Positions 1-6,265 are shown, counted from the stretch's first letter. The stretch is 8,584 nt of DNA from Candidatus Omnitrophota bacterium (GCA_023247875.1 JAHFFQ010000061.1:1-8584); one strand, 5' to 3'. Program-made: numbers and translations. The notes: generated by a model not told the origin, from the letters alone.

Positions 1-836
1 CCCCTCTGGTTTCCACTGTTTATATGACGGTCCTGCCGGCAAAGCTGGCGGGGGTTAAAAAAATAGTTCTGATCAGTCCGCCGGATAAAAACGGGTTTAT
101 CAATCCGCATATCCTGGTAATGGCGGATCTATTAAAAGTTGATGAGTTTTACCGCGTAGGGGGAGCGCAAGGGATCGCTGCTTTGGCTTACGGGACTAAG
201 ATCATCCCGCGGGTGGATAAGATCGTCGGGCCGGGGAATATTTATGTCAGCGAGGCCAAGCGCCAGGCATTCGGCATGGTGGATATAGATATGATCGCAG
301 GACCCACGGAGCTGGTGATCATTGCTAACCGTTTCAGCGACCCGAAGTTTGTCATTGCGGACCTGCGCGCCCAGGCCGAGCATACAAAAGGTTTGGCTAT
401 ATTGATCACAAATTCCAAAGGCCTGGCTAAAGAGGTTAAATCCCAGTTGGACGGCAATAACGGTTATATTGTCCTGGCCAAGAATTTAAAACAGGCCTGC
501 GAGATTGCCAATAAGATAGCCCCTGAACACCTTGAGATATTGGTCCAGAATCCCGGTAGGCTGGTCAAATCCGTGAAAAATGCCGGAGCGGTATTTTTGG
601 GGCCCTACAGCCCCGCGGCAGTGGGTGATTATGTTGCCGGGCCAAGCCATGTCCTGCCGACAGCCGGGACAGCCAGGTTCTTTTCCGGGTTATCGGTATT
701 TGATTTTGTGAAAAGCACGCATGTTATCAGTTATTCAAAGAAAGCGCTGGAGAAGATGCGCGAGCCGCTGGAAAAGATCGCCGGCATCGAAGGCCTGCAG
801 AAGCACGTGGATTCGGTAAAGGCGAGGTTTGAATAA
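1..836 (+). CDS. hisD: Histidinol dehydrogenase, 3' part (5' end outside window)
   Basis: HisD catalyses the last two steps of histidine synthesis in the cytoplasm, oxidising L-histidinol to L-histidine with two NAD+. The reading frame is open from the window edge: the bases before the ATG at 24 translate in frame to PLVSTVY, which fits the family's conserved stretch ending in the PAKLAGV motif. That ATG is therefore internal, and roughly the first third of the protein is missing. Counting from it, the expected active-site residues are all present: zinc ligands Q117 and H120 (QAEH), the catalytic pair E168-H169 (APEHLE), D202 (VGDYVAGPSH) and H261 near the C-terminus. The segment between QAEH and APEHLE is about 16 residues shorter than in E. 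coli HisD, judged from memory of that sequence. hisB follows after 9 bases. Identification is secure; only the N-terminus is unknown. Confidence 0.97.
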   Translation, partial: PLVSTVYMTVLPAKLAGVKKIVLISPPDKNGFINPHILVMADLLKVDEFYRVGGAQGIAALAYGTKIIPRVDKIVGPGNIYVSEAKRQAFGMVDIDMIAGPTELVIIANRFSDPKFVIADLRAQAEHTKGLAILITNSKGLAKEVKSQLDGNNGYIVLAKNLKQACEIANKIAPEHLEILVQNPGRLVKSVKNAGAVFLGPYSPAAVGDYVAGPSHVLPTAGTARFFSGLSVFDFVKSTHVISYSKKALEKMREPLEKIAGIEGLQKHVDSVKARFE

Positions 837-845
837 AGGAGAGAG

Positions 846-1457
846 ATGAGAGAAGCGAGCATACCCCGAAAAACTAAAGAAACCAATATAACGGTTAAAC
901 TGAATATTGACGGATCAGGAGAATCAAAAATTAATTCAGGCATAGGTTTTCTGAATCATATGTTGGAACTCTTTGCATTTTGGGGACATTTTGATTTAGA
1001 GATCATTACTTCCGAAGCCGACTTGAAAGTAGATATACACCATACTAACGAAGATTTAGGTATTGTACTGGGGCAGGCTTTTAAAAAGGCATTGGGGGAT
1101 AAGGCCGGCATTAACAGATTTGGTTCTATGTCAGTTCCGATGGAGAATGTCACTGCACATGTTGCGGTTGATATTAGCGGCAGGGGTTCCTTTAAGGGTA
1201 CTTTCGGAGAAAAAATATCCCCCAATGATATGCCTCAGCCCCAGGAGGGTTATGAGCTCAAGTACGCAGAGCATTTTTTTGAGGCATTTGCCAAGCAATT
1301 GGGTATGAATCTCAATGTAAGGATCGATAATCCCAGCCAGGATCTACACGCTACCCTGGAACCGGTTTTTAAAGCTTTAGGCAAAGCTTTGGAACAGGCC
1401 GCTGCAATTGACCCGCGCAGAAAAGGTATCCCATCTACCAAAGGCGTGATTGACTAA
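846..1457 (+). CDS. hisB: Imidazoleglycerol-phosphate dehydratase with atypical second metal-binding repeat
   Basis: IGPD dehydrates imidazole-glycerol phosphate to imidazole-acetol phosphate, using two metal ions bound by two pseudo-symmetric repeats. At 203 residues this is the monofunctional form, with no HisB-N phosphatase domain. The first repeat is intact: GIGFLNHM with H38, and DIHHTNED with H65, H66 and E69. The C-terminal signature IPSTKG (195-200) and FFEAFA (144-149) are also present. The second repeat is unusual. The usual LH is LN (N157), and the usual HHxxE reads HATLE (H168, A169, E172). The start is ATG at 846, with AGGAG at 837-841. The stop TAA shares one base with the hisH ATG (TAATG). 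G+C is low over 901-1080 (66 of 180 bases, hand count) compared with 541-720 in hisD (101 of 180). The family call is secure; full activity is uncertain. Confidence 0.95.
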   Translation: MREASIPRKTKETNITVKLNIDGSGESKINSGIGFLNHMLELFAFWGHFDLEIITSEADLKVDIHHTNEDLGIVLGQAFKKALGDKAGINRFGSMSVPMENVTAHVAVDISGRGSFKGTFGEKISPNDMPQPQEGYELKYAEHFFEAFAKQLGMNLNVRIDNPSQDLHATLEPVFKALGKALEQAAAIDPRRKGIPSTKGVID

Positions 1458-2071
1458 TGAAGATAGCGATCATTGACTATGGCATGGGCAATATTCACAG
1501 CGTAGCCAAGGCCCTGGAGTTTTTTGGCGCTGCGATAAGCGTCACCAATAAAAAAAACGATATAGCCGGCTGTGACAAGATCGTGCTGCCCGGGGTAGGG
1601 GCTTTTGATGACGCGATGGCGGAATTGGAAAAGCAGGGCCTTGATATGGTAATCAAAGAACAGGTTAAAAATAAGAAACCGTTCCTGGGAATTTGCCTGG
1701 GCCTGCAGCTTCTGCTGGAAGACAGCCAAGAGGCTAAGGATAAAAAGGGGCTGGGAATTCTGAAAGGCAGGGTAGTTAAATTTAAAGCCGGAGCTGGACA
1801 GAAGATCCCGCACATGGGATGGAATGACCTTAAGGTCATCTCCGGGGATTGTTCTTTGTTAAGCGGCCTTCCCACCGGTTCCCAGGTTTATTTTTGCCAC
1901 TCATACTATCCTAGCCCGCTTGATGAATCTATCATCGCGGCAACCACTGATTACGGGCTGGAATTCCCCTGTGTCCTGTGGAAGGAGAATGTTTACGGGG
2001 TGCAGTTCCATCCGGAAAAGAGCCAGGCAGTCGGTTTAAAAATACTGGAGAACTTCGTTAATTTATGCTGA
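1457..2071 (+). CDS. hisH: Imidazole glycerol phosphate synthase, glutamine amidotransferase subunit
   Basis: HisH hydrolyses glutamine and channels ammonia to HisF, with which it forms the imidazole-glycerol phosphate synthase. It is a class I glutamine amidotransferase of normal length (204 residues). The N-terminal IDYGMGN (6-12), the oxyanion-strand motif PGVGAF (45-50), the nucleophile C80 in GICLG, and H185 with E187 in GVQFHPEKSQ complete the catalytic triad. The YGMGN and HPEKSQ motifs fit HisH rather than TrpG or PabA, so it is unlikely to be the missing partner of the downstream trpE. Its ATG overlaps the hisB stop by one base and no strong ribosome binding site is seen, which suggests coupled translation. 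It overlaps hisA by 7 bases. Confidence 0.97.
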   Translation: MKIAIIDYGMGNIHSVAKALEFFGAAISVTNKKNDIAGCDKIVLPGVGAFDDAMAELEKQGLDMVIKEQVKNKKPFLGICLGLQLLLEDSQEAKDKKGLGILKGRVVKFKAGAGQKIPHMGWNDLKVISGDCSLLSGLPTGSQVYFCHSYYPSPLDESIIAATTDYGLEFPCVLWKENVYGVQFHPEKSQAVGLKILENFVNLC

Positions 2072-2796
2072 TCATCCCGGCGATAGATTTAAGAGGCGGA
2101 AAAGTAGTCAGGCTTTTTCAGGGAAAGTTTGATCGCCAAAAGGTTTATTCCGGCGACCCGGTAAAGGTGGCCAAGCATTGGGCCAGGCAGGGGGCGCAGT
2201 TTTTGCATATAGTTGATCTGGATGGCGCGTTGAACGGCACTCCCAAAAATTTGAAGGCGGTAAAGGAGATTTCCGCTAAGGTAGGCGTGCCCTTTGAATT
2301 CGGCGGCGGGGTAAGAAGCATTGAGATGATCTCAAAGCTGCTTGAGTTGGGAGCGCAAAGGGTTGTCCTGGGTACAAGAGCGGCAAGTGACGCGGCTTTT
2401 CTCAAAAGAGCAAAGAAGAAGTTTGGAGAAAAGATAATTATCAGCATTGACGCCAAAGAGGGGAAGGTTTTGACCCGGGGATGGAACCTGAGATCGGCTA
2501 AAACAGCCCTGGATTTTGCCTCAGAGATAAAAAAAGCGGGTTTTAATCAGCTGATTTACACGGATATTTCTAGGGACGGCACTTTGAGCGGCCCGAATAT
2601 TAAAGGGATCAAAGAGCTGCTTGTAGAAACAGGATTAAAAGTCATTGCTTCCGGAGGCGTATCCGGTTTAGAGGATCTGGCTAAATTGAAGAAGCTTGAA
2701 AAGAAGGGGGTCATCGCGGTTATAGTGGGTAAGGCCTTGTATGAAGGGAGATTCACTTTAGGGGAGGCGTTAAAAATAAGTTATCCCGCCTCATAA
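2065..2796 (+). CDS. hisA: ProFAR isomerase (phosphoribosylformimino-5-aminoimidazole carboxamide ribotide isomerase)
   Basis: HisA performs the Amadori rearrangement of ProFAR to PRFAR, the substrate of HisF/HisH. It is a (beta/alpha)8 barrel of 243 residues, the usual size. Visible landmarks are AIDLRGGKVVRL with the catalytic D8, FGGGVRS (79-85), SIDAKEG with D129 (the second catalytic Asp position), YTDISRDGT (165-173), and the C-terminal phosphate-binding SGGVS (196-200). The YTDI.RDGT motif and W140 favour HisA over HisF; a dual-function PriA cannot be strictly excluded from sequence alone but is not suggested. The ATG lies inside the end of hisH, with a weak GGAG at 2047-2050. The last codons form one arm of the hairpin that begins at 2783. 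Confidence 0.96.
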   Translation: MLIIPAIDLRGGKVVRLFQGKFDRQKVYSGDPVKVAKHWARQGAQFLHIVDLDGALNGTPKNLKAVKEISAKVGVPFEFGGGVRSIEMISKLLELGAQRVVLGTRAASDAAFLKRAKKKFGEKIIISIDAKEGKVLTRGWNLRSAKTALDFASEIKKAGFNQLIYTDISRDGTLSGPNIKGIKELLVETGLKVIASGGVSGLEDLAKLKKLEKKGVIAVIVGKALYEGRFTLGEALKISYPAS

Positions 2797-2841
2797 CATA
2801 TGCCAAATTATCGCAAGATAATTTGGCATATTCGGCGGGAT
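2783..2841 (+). promoter_or_regulatory. Long two-part hairpin over the hisA stop codon
   Basis: The inner stem is 15 perfect base pairs (2798-2812 with 2817-2831) closed by the four-base loop GCAA, a GNRA-type loop. It is enclosed by an outer 8-bp stem, ATCCCGCC (2783-2790) with GGCGGGAT (2834-2841), with unpaired bases of 7 and 2 between them. The outer left arm lies in the last hisA codons, just before the TAA at 2794-2796. No T-tract follows, so it does not look like a standard intrinsic terminator. It could instead block 3' exonuclease decay, help Rho-dependent or U-less termination, or regulate the lipoprotein gene. The pairing is seen directly; the function is inferred. Confidence 0.65.
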
Positions 2842-2897
2842 CAATTCGCACATTGACTTACTCATACTATCGTATTCGTAAGCCAAGTGCTCATTGA
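2841..2897. promoter_or_regulatory. 57-base imperfect palindrome with two symmetric TC/TC mismatches
   Basis: Going inward, the paired blocks are TCAAT/ATTGA, GCAC/GTGC, TTG/CAA, CTTAC/GTAAG and ATAC/GTAT, 21 Watson-Crick pairs in all around a TATC loop (2868-2871). The interruptions are a TC/TC tandem mismatch (2846-2847 with 2891-2892), a bulged A2852, an A2856/C2883 mismatch, and a second TC/TC mismatch (2862-2863 with 2876-2877). No G-T pairs are needed, so it is equally palindromic on both DNA strands. It starts at the last base of the preceding hairpin and ends 4 bases before the lipoprotein ribosome binding site. No T-tract follows on either strand. It may be an RNA structure, an operator or a palindromic repeat. 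Confidence 0.55.
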
Positions 2898-2901
2898 AAA
2901 A

Positions 2902-2907
2902 AGGAGG
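2902..2907 (+). promoter_or_regulatory. Strong ribosome binding site of the lipoprotein gene
   Basis: AGGAGG lies 5 bases before the ATG at 2913. It is much stronger than anything in front of hisH, hisA or hisF, which suggests the lipoprotein gene is translated independently rather than by coupling. Confidence 0.8.
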
Positions 2908-2912
2908 AGGGG

Positions 2913-3347
2913 ATGGTAAGAAAAGTATTGTTATCGGTTTTAGCGGTGGTTTTTGTTTCTTCTTTAAGCGGGTGCGCTACCGCGCGCAAGAACAATGAAT
3001 TGGAGATCCAGGGTTTGAGAAACCAGGTATCCGCTCTTGAGTCACAGTTAGCTGCTAAAGATGAAGAGATAAATAGTTTGCGTGAATCTACTATGAAATC
3101 CAGCGAGATGCCTGCTAAGGTTGCGCAGAAATCCGGAGAGGTTAAACGGCATCCGAACAACAAGCAGATCCAGACTGCTTTAAAAAATGCCGGCTATTAT
3201 CAAGGAGCTATTGACGGCAAAATGGGCAAGGGTACACGCGAAGCAATCAAGGCTTTTCAAAAAGCCAACAATCTTCCTGCCGACGGAAAAGTAGGCAAGA
3301 AGACCTGGATACTTTTAAAGAATTATCTTGAGGAAAAGGTAAAGTAG
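2913..3347 (+). CDS. Small lipoprotein with coiled coil and C-terminal peptidoglycan-binding (PG_binding_1) domain
   Basis: The 144-residue product begins with a lipoprotein signal peptide: charged MVRK, a hydrophobic stretch to about residue 18, then the lipobox LSGC with C21 as the lipid-modified cysteine. Residues about 28-62 are polar with heptad-like spacing (GLRNQVSALESQLAAKDEEI), fitting a short coiled coil. Residues about 84-137 match the PG_binding_1 fold: IQTALKNAGYY, DGKMGKGTREAIKAFQ, then LPADGKVGKKTW. This predicts an envelope-anchored protein that touches the cell wall; no catalytic domain is present. It has no known role in histidine synthesis, yet it sits between hisA and hisF in the same direction. 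hisF starts 8 bases after its stop with no good ribosome binding site of its own, so hisF probably depends on readthrough and re-initiation from this gene. The domain call is confident; the specific function is unknown. Confidence 0.9.
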   Translation: MVRKVLLSVLAVVFVSSLSGCATARKNNELEIQGLRNQVSALESQLAAKDEEINSLRESTMKSSEMPAKVAQKSGEVKRHPNNKQIQTALKNAGYYQGAIDGKMGKGTREAIKAFQKANNLPADGKVGKKTWILLKNYLEEKVK

Positions 3348-3355
3348 CTCATTAA

Positions 3356-4111
3356 ATGCTAAGCAAGCGTATTATCCCGTGCCTGGATATCAAGGATGGC
3401 CGCGTAGTCAAGGGGGTTAAGTTCCTGGGCCTGCGTGATGCCGGTGACCCGGTTGAGGTGGCCAGGGCTTATGATGCCCAGGGTGCCGATGAACTGGTTT
3501 TCTTGGATATTACCGCCAGCTTTGAAAACAGGAAAACCCTGGTTTCCCTGGTTGAGCGGATTGCCAGGAATATTTTCATGCCTTTTACTGTCGGCGGCGG
3601 GATCGGCGATATCGAGGATATACGGAATATCCTGAATGCCGGCGCGGAGAAGGTGTCGTTGAACACCCAGGCGGTGAAGCTCCCGGAGTTGATCAGCGCT
3701 TCGGCAAAAAGATTCGGCAGCCAGTGTATTGTGGTGGCTATCGATGCCAAGCGAAAGGGGGATTCCTGGGAGGTTTTTATCAACGGCGGCAGGACTCCCA
3801 CGGGTATCGATGCTCTAGTCTGGGCAGAAAAGGCAGCCAGGCTGGGAGCCGGAGAAATACTTTTGACCAGCATGGATTATGACGGAACCAAAGATGGCTA
3901 TGACCTGGAATTGACTAAAGAAGTAACCCAAAAGGTAAATATTCCGGTCATTGCTTCCGGCGGGGCGGGAAAATTAGAGGATTTCTATGATGTTTTCACG
4001 CAGGCTAACGCGGATGCGGCTTTAGCCGCCTCGCTGTTTCACTATCAGGAGTATTCTGTAAAACAGGTCAAGGAGTATTTAAAAGAGAGAGGGGTAGCCG
4101 TAAGATCATGA
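3356..4111 (+). CDS. hisF: Imidazole glycerol phosphate synthase, cyclase subunit
   Basis: HisF uses ammonia delivered by HisH to convert PRFAR to imidazole-glycerol phosphate and AICAR. It is a (beta/alpha)8 barrel of 251 residues, the normal size. The family's start, [18 protein letters not shown], is present with catalytic D11. D130 in VVAIDAK is the second catalytic Asp. VGGGIGD (79-85) and [11 protein letters not shown] (200-210) form the two phosphate sites, and [13 protein letters not shown] (171-183) is the HisF-specific strand 6 region. Its partner hisH lies three genes upstream, separated by hisA and the lipoprotein gene. The TGA overlaps the hisI start as ATGA. The ribosome binding site is weak: the nearest candidate, AAAGG at 3335-3339, is 16 bases away. 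Confidence 0.97.
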   Translation: MLSKRIIPCLDIKDGRVVKGVKFLGLRDAGDPVEVARAYDAQGADELVFLDITASFENRKTLVSLVERIARNIFMPFTVGGGIGDIEDIRNILNAGAEKVSLNTQAVKLPELISASAKRFGSQCIVVAIDAKRKGDSWEVFINGGRTPTGIDALVWAEKAARLGAGEILLTSMDYDGTKDGYDLELTKEVTQKVNIPVIASGGAGKLEDFYDVFTQANADAALAASLFHYQEYSVKQVKEYLKERGVAVRS

Positions 4112-4440
4112 AAAAGATCAAGTTTAAATTGCAGGAGCTGAAGTTTGATAAAAACGGCCTGATACCGGCGATCATCCAGGATTACAGGAATAATGAAGTA
4201 TTGATGGTCGCTTATATGAACAAGGAGTCATTGCGCAGGACATTGAAGTCGGGCAAGACCTGTTTCTGGTCCCGCTCAAGAAAAGAATATTGGGTCAAAG
4301 GTTTAACCAGCGGGCATTCTCAGTTTGTCAAATCCGCGGCATATGATTGCGACATGGACGCCTTATTAATACGAGTGCGCCAGGTGGGCGCGGCATGCCA
4401 CACAGGCAACAGGAGTTGTTTTTACAGGAAGATTAAGTGA
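4108..4440 (+). CDS. hisI: Phosphoribosyl-AMP cyclohydrolase (monofunctional)
   Basis: HisI opens the purine ring of PR-AMP to give ProFAR, the step before HisA. At 110 residues it is the single-domain form without the fused HisE pyrophosphohydrolase, so hisE must be encoded elsewhere. The Mg-binding motif is DCDMD (D80, D82, D84), and the zinc cysteines C81, C97 and C104 lie in DCD and [20 protein letters not shown] (54-62) is also conserved. One deviation is KGLTSGH, where the family usually has KGETSG; L66 replaces the acidic residue. It overlaps hisF (ATGA) and trpE (GTGA), so translation is likely coupled in both directions. GAGGGG at 4089-4094 may serve as a distant ribosome binding site. 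Confidence 0.96.
   Translation: MKKIKFKLQELKFDKNGLIPAIIQDYRNNEVLMVAYMNKESLRRTLKSGKTCFWSRSRKEYWVKGLTSGHSQFVKSAAYDCDMDALLIRVRQVGAACHTGNRSCFYRKIK
4426..4431 (+). promoter_or_regulatory. Ribosome binding site supporting the GTG start of trpE
   Basis: AGGAAG lies 5 bases before the GTG at 4437. The GTG overlaps the hisI TGA (GTGA), and the protein that follows aligns with TrpE from its N-terminus, so this start is preferred over later ATG codons. Confidence 0.65.
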
Positions 4441-5939
4441 ATAAGTTTAAGCCGGATTTAAAAGAATTCTTAAAATTAACCAAGAAGGGGAATGTTATCC
4501 CGGTATATAAGGAGATAAACGCCGACCTGGATACGCCGGTTTCCGCCTTCCTTAAGATAAGGCATGGGGACTATTCTTTTCTGCTTGAGTCTGTGGAGGG
4601 CCAGGAAAAGATCGCCAGGTATTCTTTCCTGGGCACCGATCCTTCGTTGATCTTCAAAAGCAGGGGAAGGCAGATCGAAATTATTGACTGCCGGAAAGAT
4701 AAAAGCAGGCGTTTTGAAACTTCGCGCACGCCGTTTGATGAAATTAAACAGATTATGCGTAATTTCCGCAGCGTAGAGGTTGGCGGGCTGCCCCGTTTTT
4801 TCGGGGGGATGGTCGGTTATGTCGGTTATGATACAGTTAGGTTCTTTGAAAATATCCCGGACAAAAATAAAGACACCCTGAAGATCCCGGACACGGTTCT
4901 TATCCTGGCCGATACCCTGCTTATCTTTGACCGGCTTAACCATACGATTAAGATCGTGCATAATGTCATACTGCCGGATAACTCGAGTTACCTTAGGAAA
5001 ATAAAATTATATACGCAGGGGGTCAAAAAGATCGAATCGATCCACAATGATTTTAACCGTTTTGTCATCCAACGCAAAGTTATCGCTAGATCCGAAGAGC
5101 CGCGGCAGGTCAGCAATCTTAAGCATTCGGAGTTTGTCAGGATAGTCAGAGAGGGTAAAGAATATATAAAGAGAGGCGATATTATACAGGTGGTATTGTC
5201 GCAGCGTTTTAAGGTCAGGACCAAAAAGGACCCTTTCCAGATTTACCGCGCCTTGCGTTCCCTGAATCCTTCACCATATATGTATTTCCTGAAGCTTAAA
5301 GATTTCTCCATCGCAGGTTCGAGCCCGGAGATGCTGGTGCGCTGCGAAAACGGTTTTGTGCAGACCCGGCCCATCGCCGGGACGCGCAGGAGGGGCAAGG
5401 ACAGCGATGAAGACGGCCGCCTGGAGAAAGAGCTGCTTAGCGATGAAAAGGAGCGCGCCGAGCATTTGATGCTGGTTGACCTGGGAAGGAACGACCTGGG
5501 ACGCATAAGCCGGCCGGGCAAGGTAAAAGTGGATGATTTTATGCGCGTGGAGAAGTTTTCGCATGTCATGCACCTGGTCAGCGAGGTAAGCGCAGTACTT
5601 GACAAAAAAAGGTTTGATATCTATGATGTATTAAAAGCCGCCTTTCCTGCAGGCACGGTAACCGGCGCACCCAAGGTCAGGGCAATGGAGATCATTGACG
5701 AACTGGAGAATTTGAAACGTTCCCTTTATGCCGGGGCGATCGGTTATTTCAGTTTCTCGCATAATATGGATACTTGCATTGCCATCCGCACGATAGTTTG
5801 TAAGGATGGTTTTGCTTATGTGCAGGCAGGCGCAGGGATCGTCGCCGACTCTCTCCCGGAAAAGGAATATCAGGAATCGGTGAATAAGGCTCAAGCTATG
5901 ATGGAAGCAATTAAAAGTAAAGATACCCCGCCTGATTAG
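4437..5939 (+). CDS. trpE: Anthranilate synthase component I
   Basis: TrpE converts chorismate to anthranilate with ammonia from a TrpG/PabA glutaminase, the first committed step of tryptophan synthesis. At 500 residues it has the normal length. The N-terminal domain carries the tryptophan-sensing LLESVEG region (49-55), suggesting feedback inhibition by tryptophan. The chorismate-binding domain (about 230-485) shows GSSPEMLVR (294-302), PIAGTRRRG (312-320), DLGRNDLGR (348-356), the [10 protein letters not shown] region (375-384), [19 protein letters not shown] (403-421) and [10 protein letters not shown] (463-472). PIAGT rather than PIKGT favours TrpE over PabB. It begins with GTG inside the hisI stop. 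No trpG, trpD or other trp gene lies in the window; the glutaminase may be encoded elsewhere or shared with folate synthesis. The C-terminus runs to TAG at 5937-5939. Confidence 0.96.
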   Translation: MNKFKPDLKEFLKLTKKGNVIPVYKEINADLDTPVSAFLKIRHGDYSFLLESVEGQEKIARYSFLGTDPSLIFKSRGRQIEIIDCRKDKSRRFETSRTPFDEIKQIMRNFRSVEVGGLPRFFGGMVGYVGYDTVRFFENIPDKNKDTLKIPDTVLILADTLLIFDRLNHTIKIVHNVILPDNSSYLRKIKLYTQGVKKIESIHNDFNRFVIQRKVIARSEEPRQVSNLKHSEFVRIVREGKEYIKRGDIIQVVLSQRFKVRTKKDPFQIYRALRSLNPSPYMYFLKLKDFSIAGSSPEMLVRCENGFVQTRPIAGTRRRGKDSDEDGRLEKELLSDEKERAEHLMLVDLGRNDLGRISRPGKVKVDDFMRVEKFSHVMHLVSEVSAVLDKKRFDIYDVLKAAFPAGTVTGAPKVRAMEIIDELENLKRSLYAGAIGYFSFSHNMDTCIAIRTIVCKDGFAYVQAGAGIVADSLPEKEYQESVNKAQAMMEAIKSKDTPPD

Positions 5940-5943
5940 GCAC

Positions 5944-6002
5944 CTGGCCCTTATAGGAATTGGGCCAGTGCCGCCTCGTGGCGGGTATGCCCCTCGCGGG
6001 CA
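5944..6002 (+). promoter_or_regulatory. Hairpin-rich leader before rpsP
   Basis: This 77-base gap between trpE and rpsP is G+C rich (41 of 60 bases over 5941-6000). Three consecutive hairpins can be drawn: CTGGCCC (5944-5950) with GGGCCAG (5962-5968) around an 11-base loop; CCGCC (5971-5975) with GGCGG (5980-5984) around TCGT; and TGCCC (5988-5992) with GGGCA (5998-6002) around CTCGC. The last ends where the rpsP ribosome binding site begins. None is followed by a T-tract, so this is not a clear intrinsic terminator. CCTC at 5992-5995 could pair with GAGG in the ribosome binding site, allowing alternative folds. No convincing promoter was found. It may be a translational control leader or an mRNA processing region. 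Confidence 0.5.
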
Positions 6003-6009
6003 AAGGAGG
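6002..6009 (+). promoter_or_regulatory. Ribosome binding site that fixes the rpsP start
   Basis: AAAGGAGG lies 7 bases before the ATG at 6017. This ATG gives an N-terminus (MAVHIRLRRIG) that matches bS16 exactly, so the in-frame TTG 57 bases upstream is not the start. Confidence 0.85.
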
Positions 6010-6016
6010 ATACATA

Positions 6017-6253
6017 ATGGCAGTACATATTCGTTTAAGAAGGATCGGTAAAAACCCAAAAGGCAAGCCGCATTTTCGCGCAACCGTATTTGATGAAAGA
6101 AGAGGCCGGGACAGCCGGGTAATCGAAGAGGTGGGCTATTATAAGCCGGCTACTGGCCAGGCAGTGCTTAAGAAGGAGCGCATCGCCGAGTGGGTAAAAA
6201 ACGGGGCGCAGCTGTCCGTGACCGTAAAGAGCTTGTTAAAAAAAGATAAATAA
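6017..6253 (+). CDS. rpsP: 30S ribosomal protein bS16
   Basis: bS16 binds 16S rRNA in the body of the small subunit and is needed for its assembly. The 78-residue product is typical in length and sequence: MAVHIRLRRIGKNPKGKPHFR at the start, IEEVGYYKPATG in the middle, and EWVKNGAQLSVTVKSLLKK at the end, where the family has a WxxNGAxPSxTVxxLLK pattern. It lies between trpE and yajC. In many bacteria rpsP is followed by rimM, trmD and rplS; none of these is seen here. Its TAA is directly followed by the yajC ribosome binding site, suggesting co-transcription with yajC and secDF. Confidence 0.97.
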   Translation: MAVHIRLRRIGKNPKGKPHFRATVFDERRGRDSRVIEEVGYYKPATGQAVLKKERIAEWVKNGAQLSVTVKSLLKKDK

Positions 6254-6265
6254 AAGGAGGCTATT

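Noticed and set aside
24..26. ATG at 24 as the start of hisD
   Set aside because: The frame stays open to the window edge and the residues before it fit HisD, so the gene begins outside the window.
1457..2071. hisH as the missing TrpG for trpE
   Set aside because: YGMGN and HPEKSQ motifs and its position beside hisB and hisA fit HisH.
2853..2881. Promoter for the lipoprotein gene with -35 TTGACT at 2853-2858
   Set aside because: No acceptable -10 lies at 16-18 bases (TCGTAA at 17 matches TATAAT at only 2 of 6). TACTAT at 2865-2870 has no -35 partner. The sequence is better explained as part of the palindrome.
2783..2897. Intrinsic terminator after hisA
   Set aside because: Neither hairpin is followed by a T-tract on the plus strand. 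The A-run at 2897-2902 lies on the wrong side to terminate minus-strand transcription through this palindrome.
2841..2897. Integron attC site
   Set aside because: The palindrome lacks the AAC/GTT core ends expected of attC, and no integrase or cassette array is present.
4476..4961. Minus-strand open frame of 161 codons inside trpE, and other antisense frames such as 3469-3873, 7952-8293 and 5631-6083
   Set aside because: They lie opposite well-conserved genes and have no recognisable family or plausible start context; they are shadows of the coding strand.
4437..5939. trpE as pabB
   Set aside because: PIAGT motif and the N-terminal LLESVEG region fit anthranilate synthase rather than aminodeoxychorismate synthase.
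5960..6016. Longer rpsP starting at TTG 5960
   Set aside because: The extra 19 residues do not resemble bS16, they overlap the hairpins, and a strong ribosome binding site lies before the ATG at 6017.
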